Assembly (NCBI GenBank): GCA_019638485.1
Contig: JAHBTP010000001.1
Coordinates: forward strand, 372,001 to 436,000
Direction of reading: 5' to 3'
Length of the DNA stretch: 64,000 nt
DNA from: Ferruginibacter sp.
GTDB lineage: Bacteria > Bacteroidota > Bacteroidia > Chitinophagales > Chitinophagaceae
The notes under the pieces were generated by a model, which ran no database searches, was not told the DNA's origin, and saw only the letters and a list, made by a program, of their open reading frames with translations. Shown here piece by piece: positions 1-8,304 of this stretch. Position numbers and translations under genes: made by a program. The first letter of the stretch is position 1; every line of letters begins with the position of its first letter.

Positions 1-287
1 TTCTAAATGAGTATCGTGTTTTTACTATATACCGTATAAAATTATACATAATAAATGGGTGGTTCACAAATGCTTATTTTTTATTCCTGGAAAAGGTTTT
101 AAAAGTGTTGCTTTAAGTAAACGGATGTTATATATTTATGTTTGTAACTAAGTTAATCGCACCCGACAGTCTACACTTTAGGACTGAATTTCTCTAATTT
201 TCCTGTGAATATTTTTGTTTTGTACCCATATCCCATGGCTAACCCATGTACTATTTTGTACATGATGTTCAACCTAAATTCTTAGTC

Positions 288-560
288 ATGGAAAATTTTT
301 ACGAAGTTCATAAGAAGAATGTTCATGGGGTATCACATTATTTTGTGAAGCATTTTATTTCTTTTAAAGATTTGCCAGAATTGGCTCCTGTGTTAAAAGG
401 ATATGGGATGCATATTGATTTACATCAAGCATGTCATTTAGCAGGTATTCATTCATGCGAAATAATCAACACGTTAAAGGTGAAATCAGCGGATGATGAA
501 GTTGTGGGTAGGGTGGTTCAGCTGCACCCTCGCGGGCTATTAGTTAATATTTCTAAGTAA
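288..560 (+). CDS. Small hypothetical protein (90 aa)
   Basis: I do not recognise this protein. It reads as a short soluble protein with a basic, His/Lys-rich N-terminus (MENFYEVHKK), a central helical part and a short beta-like C-terminal tail (VVGRVVQLHPRGLLVNIS). No signal peptide or membrane segment is visible. The frame is open from an ATG at 246, but I chose the ATG at 288 because the protein looks natural from there and the upstream residues look like translated leader. A TAnnTTTG-type box (TATTTTTG) lies at 210-217, giving a leader of about 65 bases. It stands alone and points towards the lipoprotein gene that ends at 613. The coding call is moderate; no function can be assigned. Confidence 0.5.
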   Translation: MENFYEVHKKNVHGVSHYFVKHFISFKDLPELAPVLKGYGMHIDLHQACHLAGIHSCEIINTLKVKSADDEVVGRVVQLHPRGLLVNISK

Positions 561-612
561 CTTATTTATGGGTAGGTTACTTAGAAAGTGTGTTCTAATT
601 TTTTTAAAGAGG

Positions 613-1176
613 TTATTCTTTTTTATCGTCTTTTGATTTTACGCGACCATCTTTCTTATCTTTTTCTCTTCCAATAAGGTATCCTCCGGCGGCACCAACA
701 GCTGCACCAATAGCGGCTCCTTTGGCGTTTTTGCCAATTACAGTTCCTGCTGCAGCTCCTGTTACTCCACCAATAATTGCACCTTGTGCACCTTTACTCA
801 TTCCTTTCTTTTCATTTGATTTACTCTCTTCTTCATTTGATGTAGTAGTGGCAGTATTTTCTGCTTCACCTTTGGAAATATTTGTCTCAGGTTCTTTGGA
901 AGTATTAATAGTAGATGATGTATTATTTCCGGATGAAGATTTATTTGTGCCGGTAGCTACTTTCTCCGGTGCTTTTGTAGGAGATACTGCATTTGTACTT
1001 CCATTCACAGGTTGTGAAGCTTTATCCTCCACAACGGCTTTGGTAGTATCTGCACTTGTATTTACGCTTTGGTTGTCATTTGTATAAATTAAGTTGCGGT
1101 CATCTTTTTGTTCTTTGGTCTGGCAGGAAGACAAGGCAAATAAGATAGCAGAAGATAAAATGATTGCTCTTTTCAT
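613..1176 (-). CDS. Glycine-zipper lipoprotein
   Basis: Predicted outer-envelope lipoprotein. The N-terminus is a type II signal peptide ending in the lipobox LSSC (Cys at about residue 18). Residues 25-125 are low-complexity Ser/Thr/Asn/Lys-rich and probably disordered. Residues 126-170 form a glycine zipper of the YMGG/17-kDa-antigen type, with repeated GxxxG steps (GAIIGGVTGAAAGTVIG, then GAAIGAAVGAAGGYLIG), followed by a charged Lys/Asp tail. Glycine zippers of this kind insert into or pack against membranes and are common in small stress-related lipoproteins. It is a single-gene unit. The domain call is good; the role is unknown. Confidence 0.8.
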   Translation of the reverse strand: MKRAIILSSAILFALSSCQTKEQKDDRNLIYTNDNQSVNTSADTTKAVVEDKASQPVNGSTNAVSPTKAPEKVATGTNKSSSGNNTSSTINTSKEPETNISKGEAENTATTTSNEEESKSNEKKGMSKGAQGAIIGGVTGAAAGTVIGKNAKGAAIGAAVGAAGGYLIGREKDKKDGRVKSKDDKKE

Positions 1177-1322
1177 AATATTTAATTTCGTTGGTAAGTT
1201 TAGTTGTTAATTATTCAAATGCAAGTAACAGTTATGTATTCAAAACAAAATGTTAAGGAATAAAAACTTTGTTATCGGCTCGGATATTAAATTTTGATTT
1301 GAGATTCAAGAAATCATATTTT

Positions 1323-1532
1323 TTAAACTTCTGTAGGCAGTACCGGGCCTAAATGTACCTTGTGTTTTGGAGTTTCTTTTTTGGGAAATAAAATATCATG
1401 TGCAGTTTCGTAGCCTTCGTTGGCCACGTGATTTGCTCTTTTAGCGCTTTTAAATCCTTTAACAATTTGATAAATTGCTGTGGCGGCTAAAGCTGCAGAA
1501 ATGAGTGCTAATAGGGTACCTTTCTTTTTCAT
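1323..1532 (-). CDS. Small single-pass membrane protein
   Basis: Unrecognised protein of 69 aa. It starts MKKKGTLLALISAALAATAIYQIVKG, one N-terminal transmembrane helix, followed by a basic cytoplasmic or periplasmic tail rich in Lys/His with the motif FPKKETPKHKVH. A longer reading from 1571 adds 13 residues. I prefer the ATG at 1532 because a purine-rich stretch (AAGAGGAAA) lies just upstream of it and the membrane helix then sits at the very N-terminus. There is no known domain. It is probably a small envelope protein typical of this phylum. Confidence 0.6.
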   Translation of the reverse strand: MKKKGTLLALISAALAATAIYQIVKGFKSAKRANHVANEGYETAHDILFPKKETPKHKVHLGPVLPTEV

Positions 1533-1602
1533 TTTCCTCTTTATCGCAAAGATAGTATAACCATTTATCAATCTTTGTTAAACAATTAAAAAAGTACTTT
1601 TC

Positions 1603-2013
1603 TTAGATATCTCTATTCTCTTTCATCGTGTCCCAATATTCTTTCCCATATTCTACAAAAATTTCGCTACCGGCACTAATTTTCTTTGTAGATTGAATAT
1701 ATGGTTTCCCCTTTTTTATGGCATAGATAGCGTTATTTTGTATTCCTTTTACTCGTACAAATCCCCTGGCGTCATTAGCATAGCGAGCCAGTGCCTTTTT
1801 GGTTTTTTCTGCATCTACAACGTGGTTGCGGGTTACGTAAAAAATATATCCATTTGTACCATTATGGTGCTCAACTTCTTTCCAGGTGGTTATTTTTCCC
1901 TTGTATTCTACGATCAGGCTGTCCTTAGGTATATCTACTTTGGTAAATAATCCTTTTCCTGCCCTGGGTAGGCTAGATTTTTTCACTACAAGGTGTTTTT
2001 CGAATAAATCCAT
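1603..2013 (-). CDS. SET domain protein (putative lysine methyltransferase)
   Basis: The protein is almost entirely one compact SET domain of the short bacterial type. Visible marks are the N-terminal G-rich strand SLPRAGKGLFTKVDIPKDS, the central YANDARG segment in the position of the NHxC-type cofactor motif, and the C-terminal E-I-F-V-E-Y-G-KEYW block that carries the catalytic tyrosine. SET proteins transfer a methyl group from S-adenosylmethionine to protein lysines; the bacterial substrates are mostly unknown. I use the internal ATG at 2013 rather than 2049, since the first 12 residues of the longer form do not belong to the fold. It lies close downstream of the L,D-transpeptidase on the same strand and may be co-transcribed with it. 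Confidence 0.8.
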   Translation of the reverse strand: MDLFEKHLVVKKSSLPRAGKGLFTKVDIPKDSLIVEYKGKITTWKEVEHHNGTNGYIFYVTRNHVVDAEKTKKALARYANDARGFVRVKGIQNNAIYAIKKGKPYIQSTKKISAGSEIFVEYGKEYWDTMKENRDI

Positions 2014-2051
2014 TTTTAGGTTTTGAATTGGTGTGAATAATGAGTACAAAG

Positions 2052-3650
2052 CTATTTGAATAATTTCTTTATCATAATCGCATCATGGCCATATACGTCA
2101 TTTCTAAATTGAAGCATATTATTGTTGTCGGTATATGCGGTAAAATAAGTAATCCATACGGGGATGGGTTGTTTTATTGATACCCAGGTTTCTTTTGTTT
2201 TGTTCATAGCCACCTGAATACTATCAGGAGTCCATTGTGGTTGGTCGCGCAGCAAATATTCAGCTAATTCAAAAGGCTCTTGAAGCCTGATACAACCATG
2301 GCTAAATGCACGAAAATCTCGGGAAAATAAACTTTTTGCCGGTGTGTCATGGAAATATATGTTATAGCTATTTGGAAATAGAAATTTCACCTTTCCTAAA
2401 GAATTATTTCCACCCGGCCTTTGTCTCACAATGGGAACATTGCCTGAATAACCGGTAATTTCCATATTATTGTTTGCCAAATAATTTTTATTTCTTCGTA
2501 TAGCAGGAAGGATTTCATTTTTAGAAATAGAATAAGGAACATTCCAATAAGGAGCGAATACAATTGTTTTTAGTGTATTTGTAAATACCACTGTACTCGT
2601 TCCAGCTTTTCCCACCACCACCCGCATTTTTAGTGTAATGGTGTCATCATCAAATACAGTTAAAATGAAATCAGGAATATTCACCACAATGTATCTCTTA
2701 TCATTACTTTTAGGGAGCCATCTCATTCGTTCCATATTTACCAGTATTTGAGAAATCCTTGTTTCCACCGGAACATTTAATTCATTTATTAACGCTTTAT
2801 CAATACCTCCACTTTCATTTAATCCATATCTGCTGCGCACAAGCTTTATTGTCTCAAAAAGCATTGAATCGTATAATGCTGTAGAATCGGAGGCAGGGAA
2901 GAGGCCTTCACGACTTAACCGATCTTTTAATTTAATAATCGATAAACTTTCCTTTCCTCGCTTTAAGTCTGGCAAATATGGAAGGGAATCCCATCCACCT
3001 CGCTTGGCAAAATTGCCATATTCGCTGAGCTTATCACGAAGAAGCACATATTGTGAGCTAACGGGTTCCCATTTTTTAAAATCTACGTTTTTATTATCAG
3101 CTAATGAGTCAAGTAATGAAACCAAATCAAGTTTTTTACGTGGAATATGCCATTGTAATTCCGCAGGATCAATTTTGCCTGCATAAGCATATTGTGCATA
3201 TTTAAAAAACAGATTGGTTAACCCCAGTTCAGTTTTCAGCCTAATGGTATCATTATTAAAGTGCAAGCTGTCATCCACATAATGTTGCATTTCTTCCTGA
3301 AGCGTTTTATCCAAAAGAGAACTGTCGGGTTGGAAGCTAACAAAATGCAGGTAGAGATTCCAGAATCCGGATGTTTGTTGAGTTAACCCTTCTTCATCAA
3401 ACCATGTGTACTGATAATTCCTGCTTAAATAAAAATTCCTGAACTGGACGGCTTTATCCTTATCCATGTGTTGCTGTGAAATGAATTGTTCAACCTGATT
3501 ACTGTCGAGTACCAATGAAGTGATGGCAGTAATTGGGGTAATGGTGGTATCTCTGGTTATAACAGGGCTTGTTTTATCCGGCTTACAAGAAGTGTAACTA
3601 ATACTAAAAACTATAATAATAGAATAAAAAAAGAGAAGAGGCTTCCGCAT
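2052..3650 (-). CDS. L,D-transpeptidase, YcbB-like, lipoprotein
   Basis: Peptidoglycan cross-linking enzyme that forms 3-3 links between diaminopimelate residues, or anchors proteins, in the periplasm. The N-terminus is a signal peptide with a lipobox-like YTSC near residue 22. The central part (about 50-300) matches the scaffold domain that precedes the catalytic domain in YcbB-type enzymes. The YkuD domain (about 320-490) carries the conserved His of the HDTPA segment and the catalytic motif SHGCIRL (catalytic Cys). A length of 532 aa is normal for the family. It probably shares a transcript with the SET protein gene, which begins about 40 bases beyond its stop codon. Confidence 0.93.
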   Translation of the reverse strand: MRKPLLFFYSIIIVFSISYTSCKPDKTSPVITRDTTITPITAITSLVLDSNQVEQFISQQHMDKDKAVQFRNFYLSRNYQYTWFDEEGLTQQTSGFWNLYLHFVSFQPDSSLLDKTLQEEMQHYVDDSLHFNNDTIRLKTELGLTNLFFKYAQYAYAGKIDPAELQWHIPRKKLDLVSLLDSLADNKNVDFKKWEPVSSQYVLLRDKLSEYGNFAKRGGWDSLPYLPDLKRGKESLSIIKLKDRLSREGLFPASDSTALYDSMLFETIKLVRSRYGLNESGGIDKALINELNVPVETRISQILVNMERMRWLPKSNDKRYIVVNIPDFILTVFDDDTITLKMRVVVGKAGTSTVVFTNTLKTIVFAPYWNVPYSISKNEILPAIRRNKNYLANNNMEITGYSGNVPIVRQRPGGNNSLGKVKFLFPNSYNIYFHDTPAKSLFSRDFRAFSHGCIRLQEPFELAEYLLRDQPQWTPDSIQVAMNKTKETWVSIKQPIPVWITYFTAYTDNNNMLQFRNDVYGHDAIMIKKLFK

Positions 3651-4332
3651 ATATAAGGCTTCTGGTCAAATATAGATTGTTTATAGCGTAAAGAAATTAT
3701 AAATAATTATTTTCCATTACAATAATATGGGCTGCTGTTCGTTTTATTTTTTAGCCATTCTGGCCAACGAAGAACACCGAAAACTGGCTGTCTCATTTAT
3801 TGTGGCAGCCTTTTTTTAAAAATTCAATTTACTGTCCCTTAGGCGTTGAAATGAGTTATAATTCCTGATACGGTAAGCTTTTTTATACGGATTTGGGTAT
3901 TGCTGTAGAAGGCGCTTATTAGCACAATATGTCATTCTGAGACTAGAAGTAAAATTTTTGCATAAAAGTTCAATCAATACCATTCAGTTCCGTTTTTGGC
4001 AATTTTTTTAAGCAATATGAGTTACTTTTTAACTTGTCTGTAAAACACTGTTATTGTATGCTCTTACATTAGAGATTGGAAATATAATGTCCATTAGAGG
4101 CCATTGCGGTAGATCAAGCATGCGACAACTACCGGAAAACAAAAATGAAAATAATAAATGTAATTTTAATATTGACGATTCTCTTATTAGCACCGGACAA
4201 CATTGGAAATTAGGTGAATTATATGAACTAAAACAACAATTTTAAAATCAGGTACACATTCGAGACCAAGATAAAAGAGGTATTTGGAATGTAACAAGTC
4301 ATGACATATTACACTCTCTAATATATTTAATT
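3651..4332. other. Mostly non-coding, degraded stretch
   Basis: No convincing complete gene is seen here. A hairpin with arms GGCTG and CAGCC followed by seven T residues lies near 3788-3819 and could end a plus-strand transcript. A weak ORF at 4054-4245 is described separately. Base composition is AT-rich with no clear coding bias. The stretch separates the L,D-transpeptidase from the GIY-YIG-like ORF and looks like decayed accessory DNA. Confidence 0.4.
4054..4245 (+). pseudogene. Possible broken N-terminal part of the GIY-YIG ORF
   Basis: A 63-aa reading frame with no recognised domain. Its value lies in its frame: it is in the same frame as the GIY-YIG-like ORF that starts at 4333. Only the TAA at 4243-4245 separates them. 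Reading on past that stop gives a protein-like linker (NQVHIRDQDKRGIWNVTSHD) straight into the next Met. This suggests one longer gene broken by a nonsense change, or a fortuitous frame. The upstream part is weakly protein-like. Confidence 0.25.
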
Positions 4333-4680
4333 ATGGATGCAAAAAAAGAAAATAAAAATGCCTACAAACAAATGAAATTTAGGATAGGTATATTCCAAAT
4401 TGTGAACCGAAAGACCAATAGGAAATATTTAAGCACAAGTACAGATTTGGAAAGAGCTTATAATGGTGACAAGTTTCAACTAAATAATGGGCTGCATCGA
4501 AATAATGACTTGCAAAGTGATTGGAATAATTTGGGAAGTAACGAATTCGAATTTAGTATAGTTGACGAGCTAAATGTGGAAGATACCGCAACTAAAACAA
4601 AAATTAATGCAGACTTAAAAGAGTTTATTGACATGTATAAATCGGAGCTTTTAAAGACCGGTGAACTGTTGTATGAATAA
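4333..4680 (+). CDS. GIY-YIG-like nuclease family protein, degenerate
   Basis: The segment from about residue 17 resembles the short stand-alone GIY-YIG proteins of Bacteroidota. A GIF-Q-I-V strand stands for GIY, and KYLSTSTDLERAYNGDKFQL stands for the YIG strand plus helix. The blocks LQSDWNNLGSNEFEFSIVDEL follow, where Asn and Glu residues of the fold are expected. GIY-YIG domains cleave DNA with one metal ion, but here GIY is GIF and YIG is YLS. The expected Arg is not obvious either, so catalysis is doubtful. It stands alone in an accessory stretch, next to the repeat array. It may be the 3' part of a longer gene (see the ORF ending at 4245). Confidence 0.55.
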   Translation: MDAKKENKNAYKQMKFRIGIFQIVNRKTNRKYLSTSTDLERAYNGDKFQLNNGLHRNNDLQSDWNNLGSNEFEFSIVDELNVEDTATKTKINADLKEFIDMYKSELLKTGELLYE

Positions 4681-5187
4681 AAATGCAAATCGCTAAGATC
4701 CTTTTGACAATAGGTGGGTTGAACGGCTTCGTATCAACATAAGTACAAAATTCAACTTTTTTTCGTTGTAGCGAGATCAGTGCTAAAATCCCTGCTCATT
4801 GCCAATACGTGGCACGTTTTTCTTTCCATAAATAAGTTATCTAAAATTGTCCTGGTTAGGCACTTTAGTAATAAATAGGCTTCAAAGTTTTAAAATTCAT
4901 CAATGGTAAAAGAATATGTTTTAAAAATTTGCCGGATTCCACCATTCGATTTTTGGAGGTGATGTACAAAAGGTTTTTTGTTTTATTAAAGGTATTTAGC
5001 GCAAAAAAATTATCTCAACATTAAATTCTTATACTTTGCGGCAGACTTTTATTATTGTGTGTGGATTATTTTTGGAGATGTATTTCATCCATGTATATCA
5101 GTAAATCAATAGCCACAAAATATAGGAGAGAGTGGCTAATGAATAGGTAAGATAACTTCGTTTATTCCTGCCCGTTATGCTCCATAA
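4681..5187. other. Intergenic, no gene seen
   Basis: AT-rich sequence with stop codons in all frames and no convincing ORF, RNA gene or promoter-terminator pair. It leads into the repeat array that starts near 5188. Confidence 0.4.
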
Positions 5188-5615
5188 ATCCCGAATTGTG
5201 GGTATTGTTTCGTATATAAAACAATCCGAACTTTGAATTGGGGTGGGGGGCGCAGCCCCCGCTCGAAAGGGTTATCTGCCTCTTAAAGCACCTTGATGAG
5301 GTATTGTTTTGTGTTCTTAAAAATTTGAACTTCGCACCGGGGTGGGAAACGTAGTTTCCCCCTTTTTTGAAATATACCCCATAAAGTACCAAGCTGAGGT
5401 ATTGTCACATGTTTCAATAAAAAACGAATTTTGCTTAGGGCGGAAACGCCAGTTCCCCATCCGCTTGGAGTAGAACCTATAAAGTACCAAGCTGAGGTAT
5501 TGTCACACGTTTCAATAATGTAGAATTTTGCTTTAGCCCATCTGTTTTGGAGCATTGGTGCCCACAATGTCCCTTGAGGAGGTATTGTGTCGTATCATAA
5601 TAACCAATACTCTTC
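5188..5615. repeat. Degenerate array of about 98-bp units with covarying hairpins
   Basis: Five units are aligned on the box GGTATTG at 5201, 5300, 5398, 5496 and 5581; steps are 99, 98, 98 and 85 bp. A sixth, weak copy has AGTATTG at 5794. Two adjacent units share 34 of 35 bases around ATAAAGTACCAAGCTGAGG (5381 and 5480). The first three units carry a hairpin about 45-50 bp after the box, with different arms: GGGGGC/GCCCCC at 5246-5260, GGGAAAC/GTTTCCC at 5344-5360, and an imperfect GGAAAC/GTTCC at 5442-5456. The stem is kept while its sequence changes. Overlapping minus-strand ORFs in this array are translations of the repeat and are not called as genes. Confidence 0.75.
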
Positions 5616-5960
5616 TATCTGGTTGGTAGATCATCACCCAAGAAGTAACCTCTTCATCCAGTCCGATAAATCAACTTTCCCACATTCAGTTCTAAGAATT
5701 TTTCCATTTATTTTGTTTGATAAACTGAACCATGCTGATGTTTAAAGAACTCCATCCCCATTTTCCTTCCTTGTTCATAATCCATCATGTTGAAGTATTG
5801 TTCTGAATTTTAAAAAATCCGCTCCTTTCATTTCAATGTAGAAAAGTACGCTTATGTCACTTTGCGCATTTTTATAAATATTGAAATTTAAATATGGCGG
5901 CAAATTTAAAAGGTATAGGAATTACAGATTTAAAAGAAGAGGTATTAAAATTGATGGAGA
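5616..5960. other. Intergenic, no gene seen
   Basis: Continuation of the accessory stretch. It holds one weak outlying copy of the array box at about 5790 and a 28-codon frame at 5894-5980 (MAANLKGIGITDLKEE start) that ends without a recognisable domain and is probably a remnant. No other feature can be supported. Confidence 0.35.
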
Positions 5961-6458
5961 CTATGCTGTTGCTGCGGTAATAATAGTTATATAGTAATTT
6001 ATGCAGTGTACAACGGTTAGGAGTAATAATGAATTCTTATCAGAATCGTCAAAGTTTTGGGGCGTTTCAATGTTGTAGTTGAAGTTAAGTTTTCTCCAAT
6101 TAAAAATTGTTTCTGCCACCATTAGTTCTTCATTATCCTGGTTCAGTAAAACAAATTTATTACTAAATAGTCCTTTTAATTTTAACAAAAAAACCTGTTC
6201 TTCCTCGCCAAAGAATGTTTCAATAATTATTCCCTCCCATCCCATTCTAAACGATAGCAGTGTTTTTAAGCCATCATGTAATTCAATAGTAGTATCCCAA
6301 AATCCTTTGGATTCAAGGTTATACTTTCTGTTGTTTGCTAATACAATATCCGCATTAAACGAGTACCATTTTTTGTAATTCAGCTCACCTAAAATCCTTT
6401 TATCCAGTGCCAAACAAAAATGATGGGAATTTGTTGAGCTTACAGTGTATTGTGTCAT
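5961..6458 (-). CDS. Hypothetical protein, possible LURP/tubby-like fold
   Basis: Not recognised with certainty. The protein is beta-rich, with alternating strands such as ADIVLANNRKYNLESKGFW, TTIELHDGLKTLLSFRM and EEQVFLLKLKGLFSNKFVLL. This pattern resembles the LURP-one/phospholipid-scramblase-like beta barrel seen in many small Bacteroidota proteins. It ends in a hydrophobic stretch (LLLLTVVHCINYYITIITAA) that could be a C-terminal membrane anchor. There is no signal peptide. It borders the repeat array, and its 3' end lies at the edge of the non-coding stretch. Confidence 0.55.
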   Translation of the reverse strand: MTQYTVSSTNSHHFCLALDKRILGELNYKKWYSFNADIVLANNRKYNLESKGFWDTTIELHDGLKTLLSFRMGWEGIIIETFFGEEEQVFLLKLKGLFSNKFVLLNQDNEELMVAETIFNWRKLNFNYNIETPQNFDDSDKNSLLLLTVVHCINYYITIITAATA

Positions 6459-6536
6459 GTGGTATCCTAAACTTTGCTGTTCCGGTAGTGTTTAAAAACT
6501 TGGCGAGTAAGTTGTTTTGTAAAATAAATTTAAATT

Positions 6537-7028
6537 TTAATTTACAAAATCTGCTCGGGTGTAGATACCCGGCTCGGCATGGTCACCACGTTTAAAATGG
6601 AGGTCTATAAAATGAATATCTTTTAATTCAGTTAGGTTGTAAGTGAGTTCTTTAATATATGTTTCAGCGCCTGTAGAGCCCATTCGTTGAGTTAGATAGG
6701 CACTGTTTTCTATTTTTATTGACAGCGTATCATGAGATAACCCGGATGGGATTAATTTAATGTCAGGATAATTACTATTGAATAATCCTATTACTGCATT
6801 ATAATTTAAAGAATCTGTTGGTATGGGCCTGATTTTTTGCATTTCAATTTTACCATGAATATCTTTTGCTTCCCAAAAATATGCTGCATCAGTAATTGAA
6901 AGAGTCGAGTCCGGATGTACAGGGTTTGTTTCTGTTAGTGGCAATTCTCTTTCATCCTCATTGTTGTTACATGCAAATACACTTGTTAAAAAGAGGAGTA
7001 AGCAAATTTTTTTTATAGTATTTAGCAT
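6537..7028 (-). CDS. Hypothetical lipoprotein, GerMN-like
   Basis: Lipoprotein with signal peptide and lipobox VFAC (Cys at about residue 20), followed by an acidic linker. The remaining 110 residues alternate strands and helices. They include LSIKIENSAYLTQRMGSTGAETYIKELTYNLTEL and end in a conserved-looking FKRGDHAEPGIYTRADF. The order, with a residue run that counts roots and a closing GDHA..PG motif, is reminiscent of GerMN domains of spore and cell-wall lipoproteins. That is a resemblance, not proof. It is the last gene of a minus-strand run with the rhodanese-thioredoxin and Dps genes, 15 bases downstream of the former. Confidence 0.6.
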   Translation of the reverse strand: MLNTIKKICLLLFLTSVFACNNNEDERELPLTETNPVHPDSTLSITDAAYFWEAKDIHGKIEMQKIRPIPTDSLNYNAVIGLFNSNYPDIKLIPSGLSHDTLSIKIENSAYLTQRMGSTGAETYIKELTYNLTELKDIHFIDLHFKRGDHAEPGIYTRADFVN

Positions 7029-7043
7029 GCGTGATATTTTAAA

Positions 7044-7754
7044 TTACTGAAATTTTTCAATTGCGGTTGTTATTGTCTCTCTCGAAACAAGGCCTCGTTC
7101 TTCCCACACCAATTTCCCGTTATTATATAATTTAAGCACGGGGATTTCGTCTGCAGATAGTTTTACAGCCAGCTTTACATTTTCATCAATGTTAATTCGT
7201 ACGATCTTTAATTTATTGGTATATGTTTCACCTAAAGATTTTAAAATAGGCTCAAGTTTTTTACAGGGCATACACCAAGGAGCGTAAAAATCCACCAATA
7301 CATAACCGGATTCTACCATTTTTAAATACTCATCATGTGCAATAGCATCTGTTTTGGCATTTTGTTCAACAACAGGTAAATCTGCTTTACGCCATGCCAT
7401 CATTCCACCTTTTAATTCTTTGATGTTTGCAAATCCTTCTTTACGCATTATTTTAATAGCTGAAGCACTTCTGCTTCCTCCAAGGCAATACACATAATAT
7501 GTTTTGGTTCTGTCTAAGCCGCTTAAACGATTTTCAAATTGCTCATCTTCATAATCAATATTGTGTGCGTTGAATAAATATCCTTCTGAATATTCTGTTG
7601 GCGTTCTCACGTCTAATACTACAGCATCCTTATCTGCCAGTACGGCTTGTTGAAAATCAGGAGCAGATAAAAGATAGTCCTTATTCTGTGCAATACATGC
7701 TTGAATACTGTAGCTTACTAAGAAAAGCATCATTGCTTTTGTAAAAAAATTCAT
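7044..7754 (-). CDS. Rhodanese-thioredoxin fusion lipoprotein
   Basis: Secreted two-domain sulfur/redox protein. From the ATG at 7754 the N-terminus is a signal peptide ending in SIQAC, a probable lipobox. The first domain (about 25-120) is a rhodanese with the strand VVLDVRTPTEYSEGYL and the active-site loop YCLGGSRSA (catalytic Cys). The second (about 130-236) is a thioredoxin with WCMPCKK as the CxxC active site, FYAPW before it and the cis-Pro in DEIPVL. Rhodanese moves sulfane sulfur and thioredoxin reduces disulfides, so the fusion may reduce persulfides or thiols in the periplasm. The longer start at 7781 would overlap dps; ATG 7754 leaves a 17-base gap. Confidence 0.9.
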   Translation of the reverse strand: MNFFTKAMMLFLVSYSIQACIAQNKDYLLSAPDFQQAVLADKDAVVLDVRTPTEYSEGYLFNAHNIDYEDEQFENRLSGLDRTKTYYVYCLGGSRSASAIKIMRKEGFANIKELKGGMMAWRKADLPVVEQNAKTDAIAHDEYLKMVESGYVLVDFYAPWCMPCKKLEPILKSLGETYTNKLKIVRINIDENVKLAVKLSADEIPVLKLYNNGKLVWEERGLVSRETITTAIEKFQ

Positions 7755-7771
7755 TCTTTTTGCTTTTAAGT

Positions 7772-8239
7772 TTATGAGCAATATGCTTTATACATCCACA
7801 ACAATTTTTCCTGTTCGGCAATGTAGTCACTCATCAGGGCATTGGTGCCTTCATCTCCTGCTTCTGCAGAAGCATTTAATATAGTATTTTGAAGTTTTAG
7901 TACTTCTTCTAATCCGTTAATTACTGACTCTGCAGATTTTCTTGCATCGGATACATTCTTTACTGCTTTAATTTTTGAATAAGCAATAAAGTCAGAGAAG
8001 GTATGATAAGGTTGCTCACCAAGGGTTAAAATACGCTCCCCAATTTCATCTATCTTAACCAATAAGTTAGTATATAATTCTTCAAATTTTGCATGTAATT
8101 CGAAGAATTTCTCACCTTTAATATTCCAGTGAAGGCCACGCGTGTTTTGATAGAACATCATATAGTCGGCAAGGAGTTCATTGAGCATTGTGGCCAACTT
8201 TTTCTTATTACTTCCTTTGGGTGTTGATAAAGATTTCAT
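7772..8239 (-). CDS. dps: Dps family ferritin-like protein
   Basis: DNA-protecting iron-storage protein. It stores iron as ferric oxide in a dodecamer and uses hydrogen peroxide as the oxidant, limiting Fenton chemistry. The ferroxidase signature is visible: HWNIKGEKFFELHAKFEELY gives the His and the Asp/Glu-spaced ligands shared between subunits. It is followed by the helix with IDEIGERILTLGEQP typical of the family. A length of 155 aa is normal. It sits directly upstream of the rhodanese-thioredoxin gene, which fits an oxidative-stress unit. The N-terminus is lysine-rich, as in DNA-binding Dps forms. Confidence 0.93.
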   Translation of the reverse strand: MKSLSTPKGSNKKKLATMLNELLADYMMFYQNTRGLHWNIKGEKFFELHAKFEELYTNLLVKIDEIGERILTLGEQPYHTFSDFIAYSKIKAVKNVSDARKSAESVINGLEEVLKLQNTILNASAEAGDEGTNALMSDYIAEQEKLLWMYKAYCS

Positions 8240-8304
8240 TGTTCAAAATTTTAGTATAAAAATAGAGGTAGATAAGTGAGTTATTCTGGTTTTAAAAATA
8301 ATTA

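Noticed and set aside
722-1087. 121-aa plus-strand ORF
   Set aside because: It is the antisense of the glycine-zipper lipoprotein gene, with unnatural Val/Phe-rich content.
5162-5567. Two minus-strand ORFs (76 and 94 aa)
   Set aside because: They are translations of the repeat array in shifted frames and repeat the same short peptides.
5188-5615. CRISPR array
   Set aside because: Units are too long and too divergent, carry internal hairpins and show no fixed-length spacers; no cas genes are in the window.
5894-5980. 28-codon ORF (MAANLKGIG start)
   Set aside because: Too short and without a visible domain or ribosome binding site; probably a remnant.
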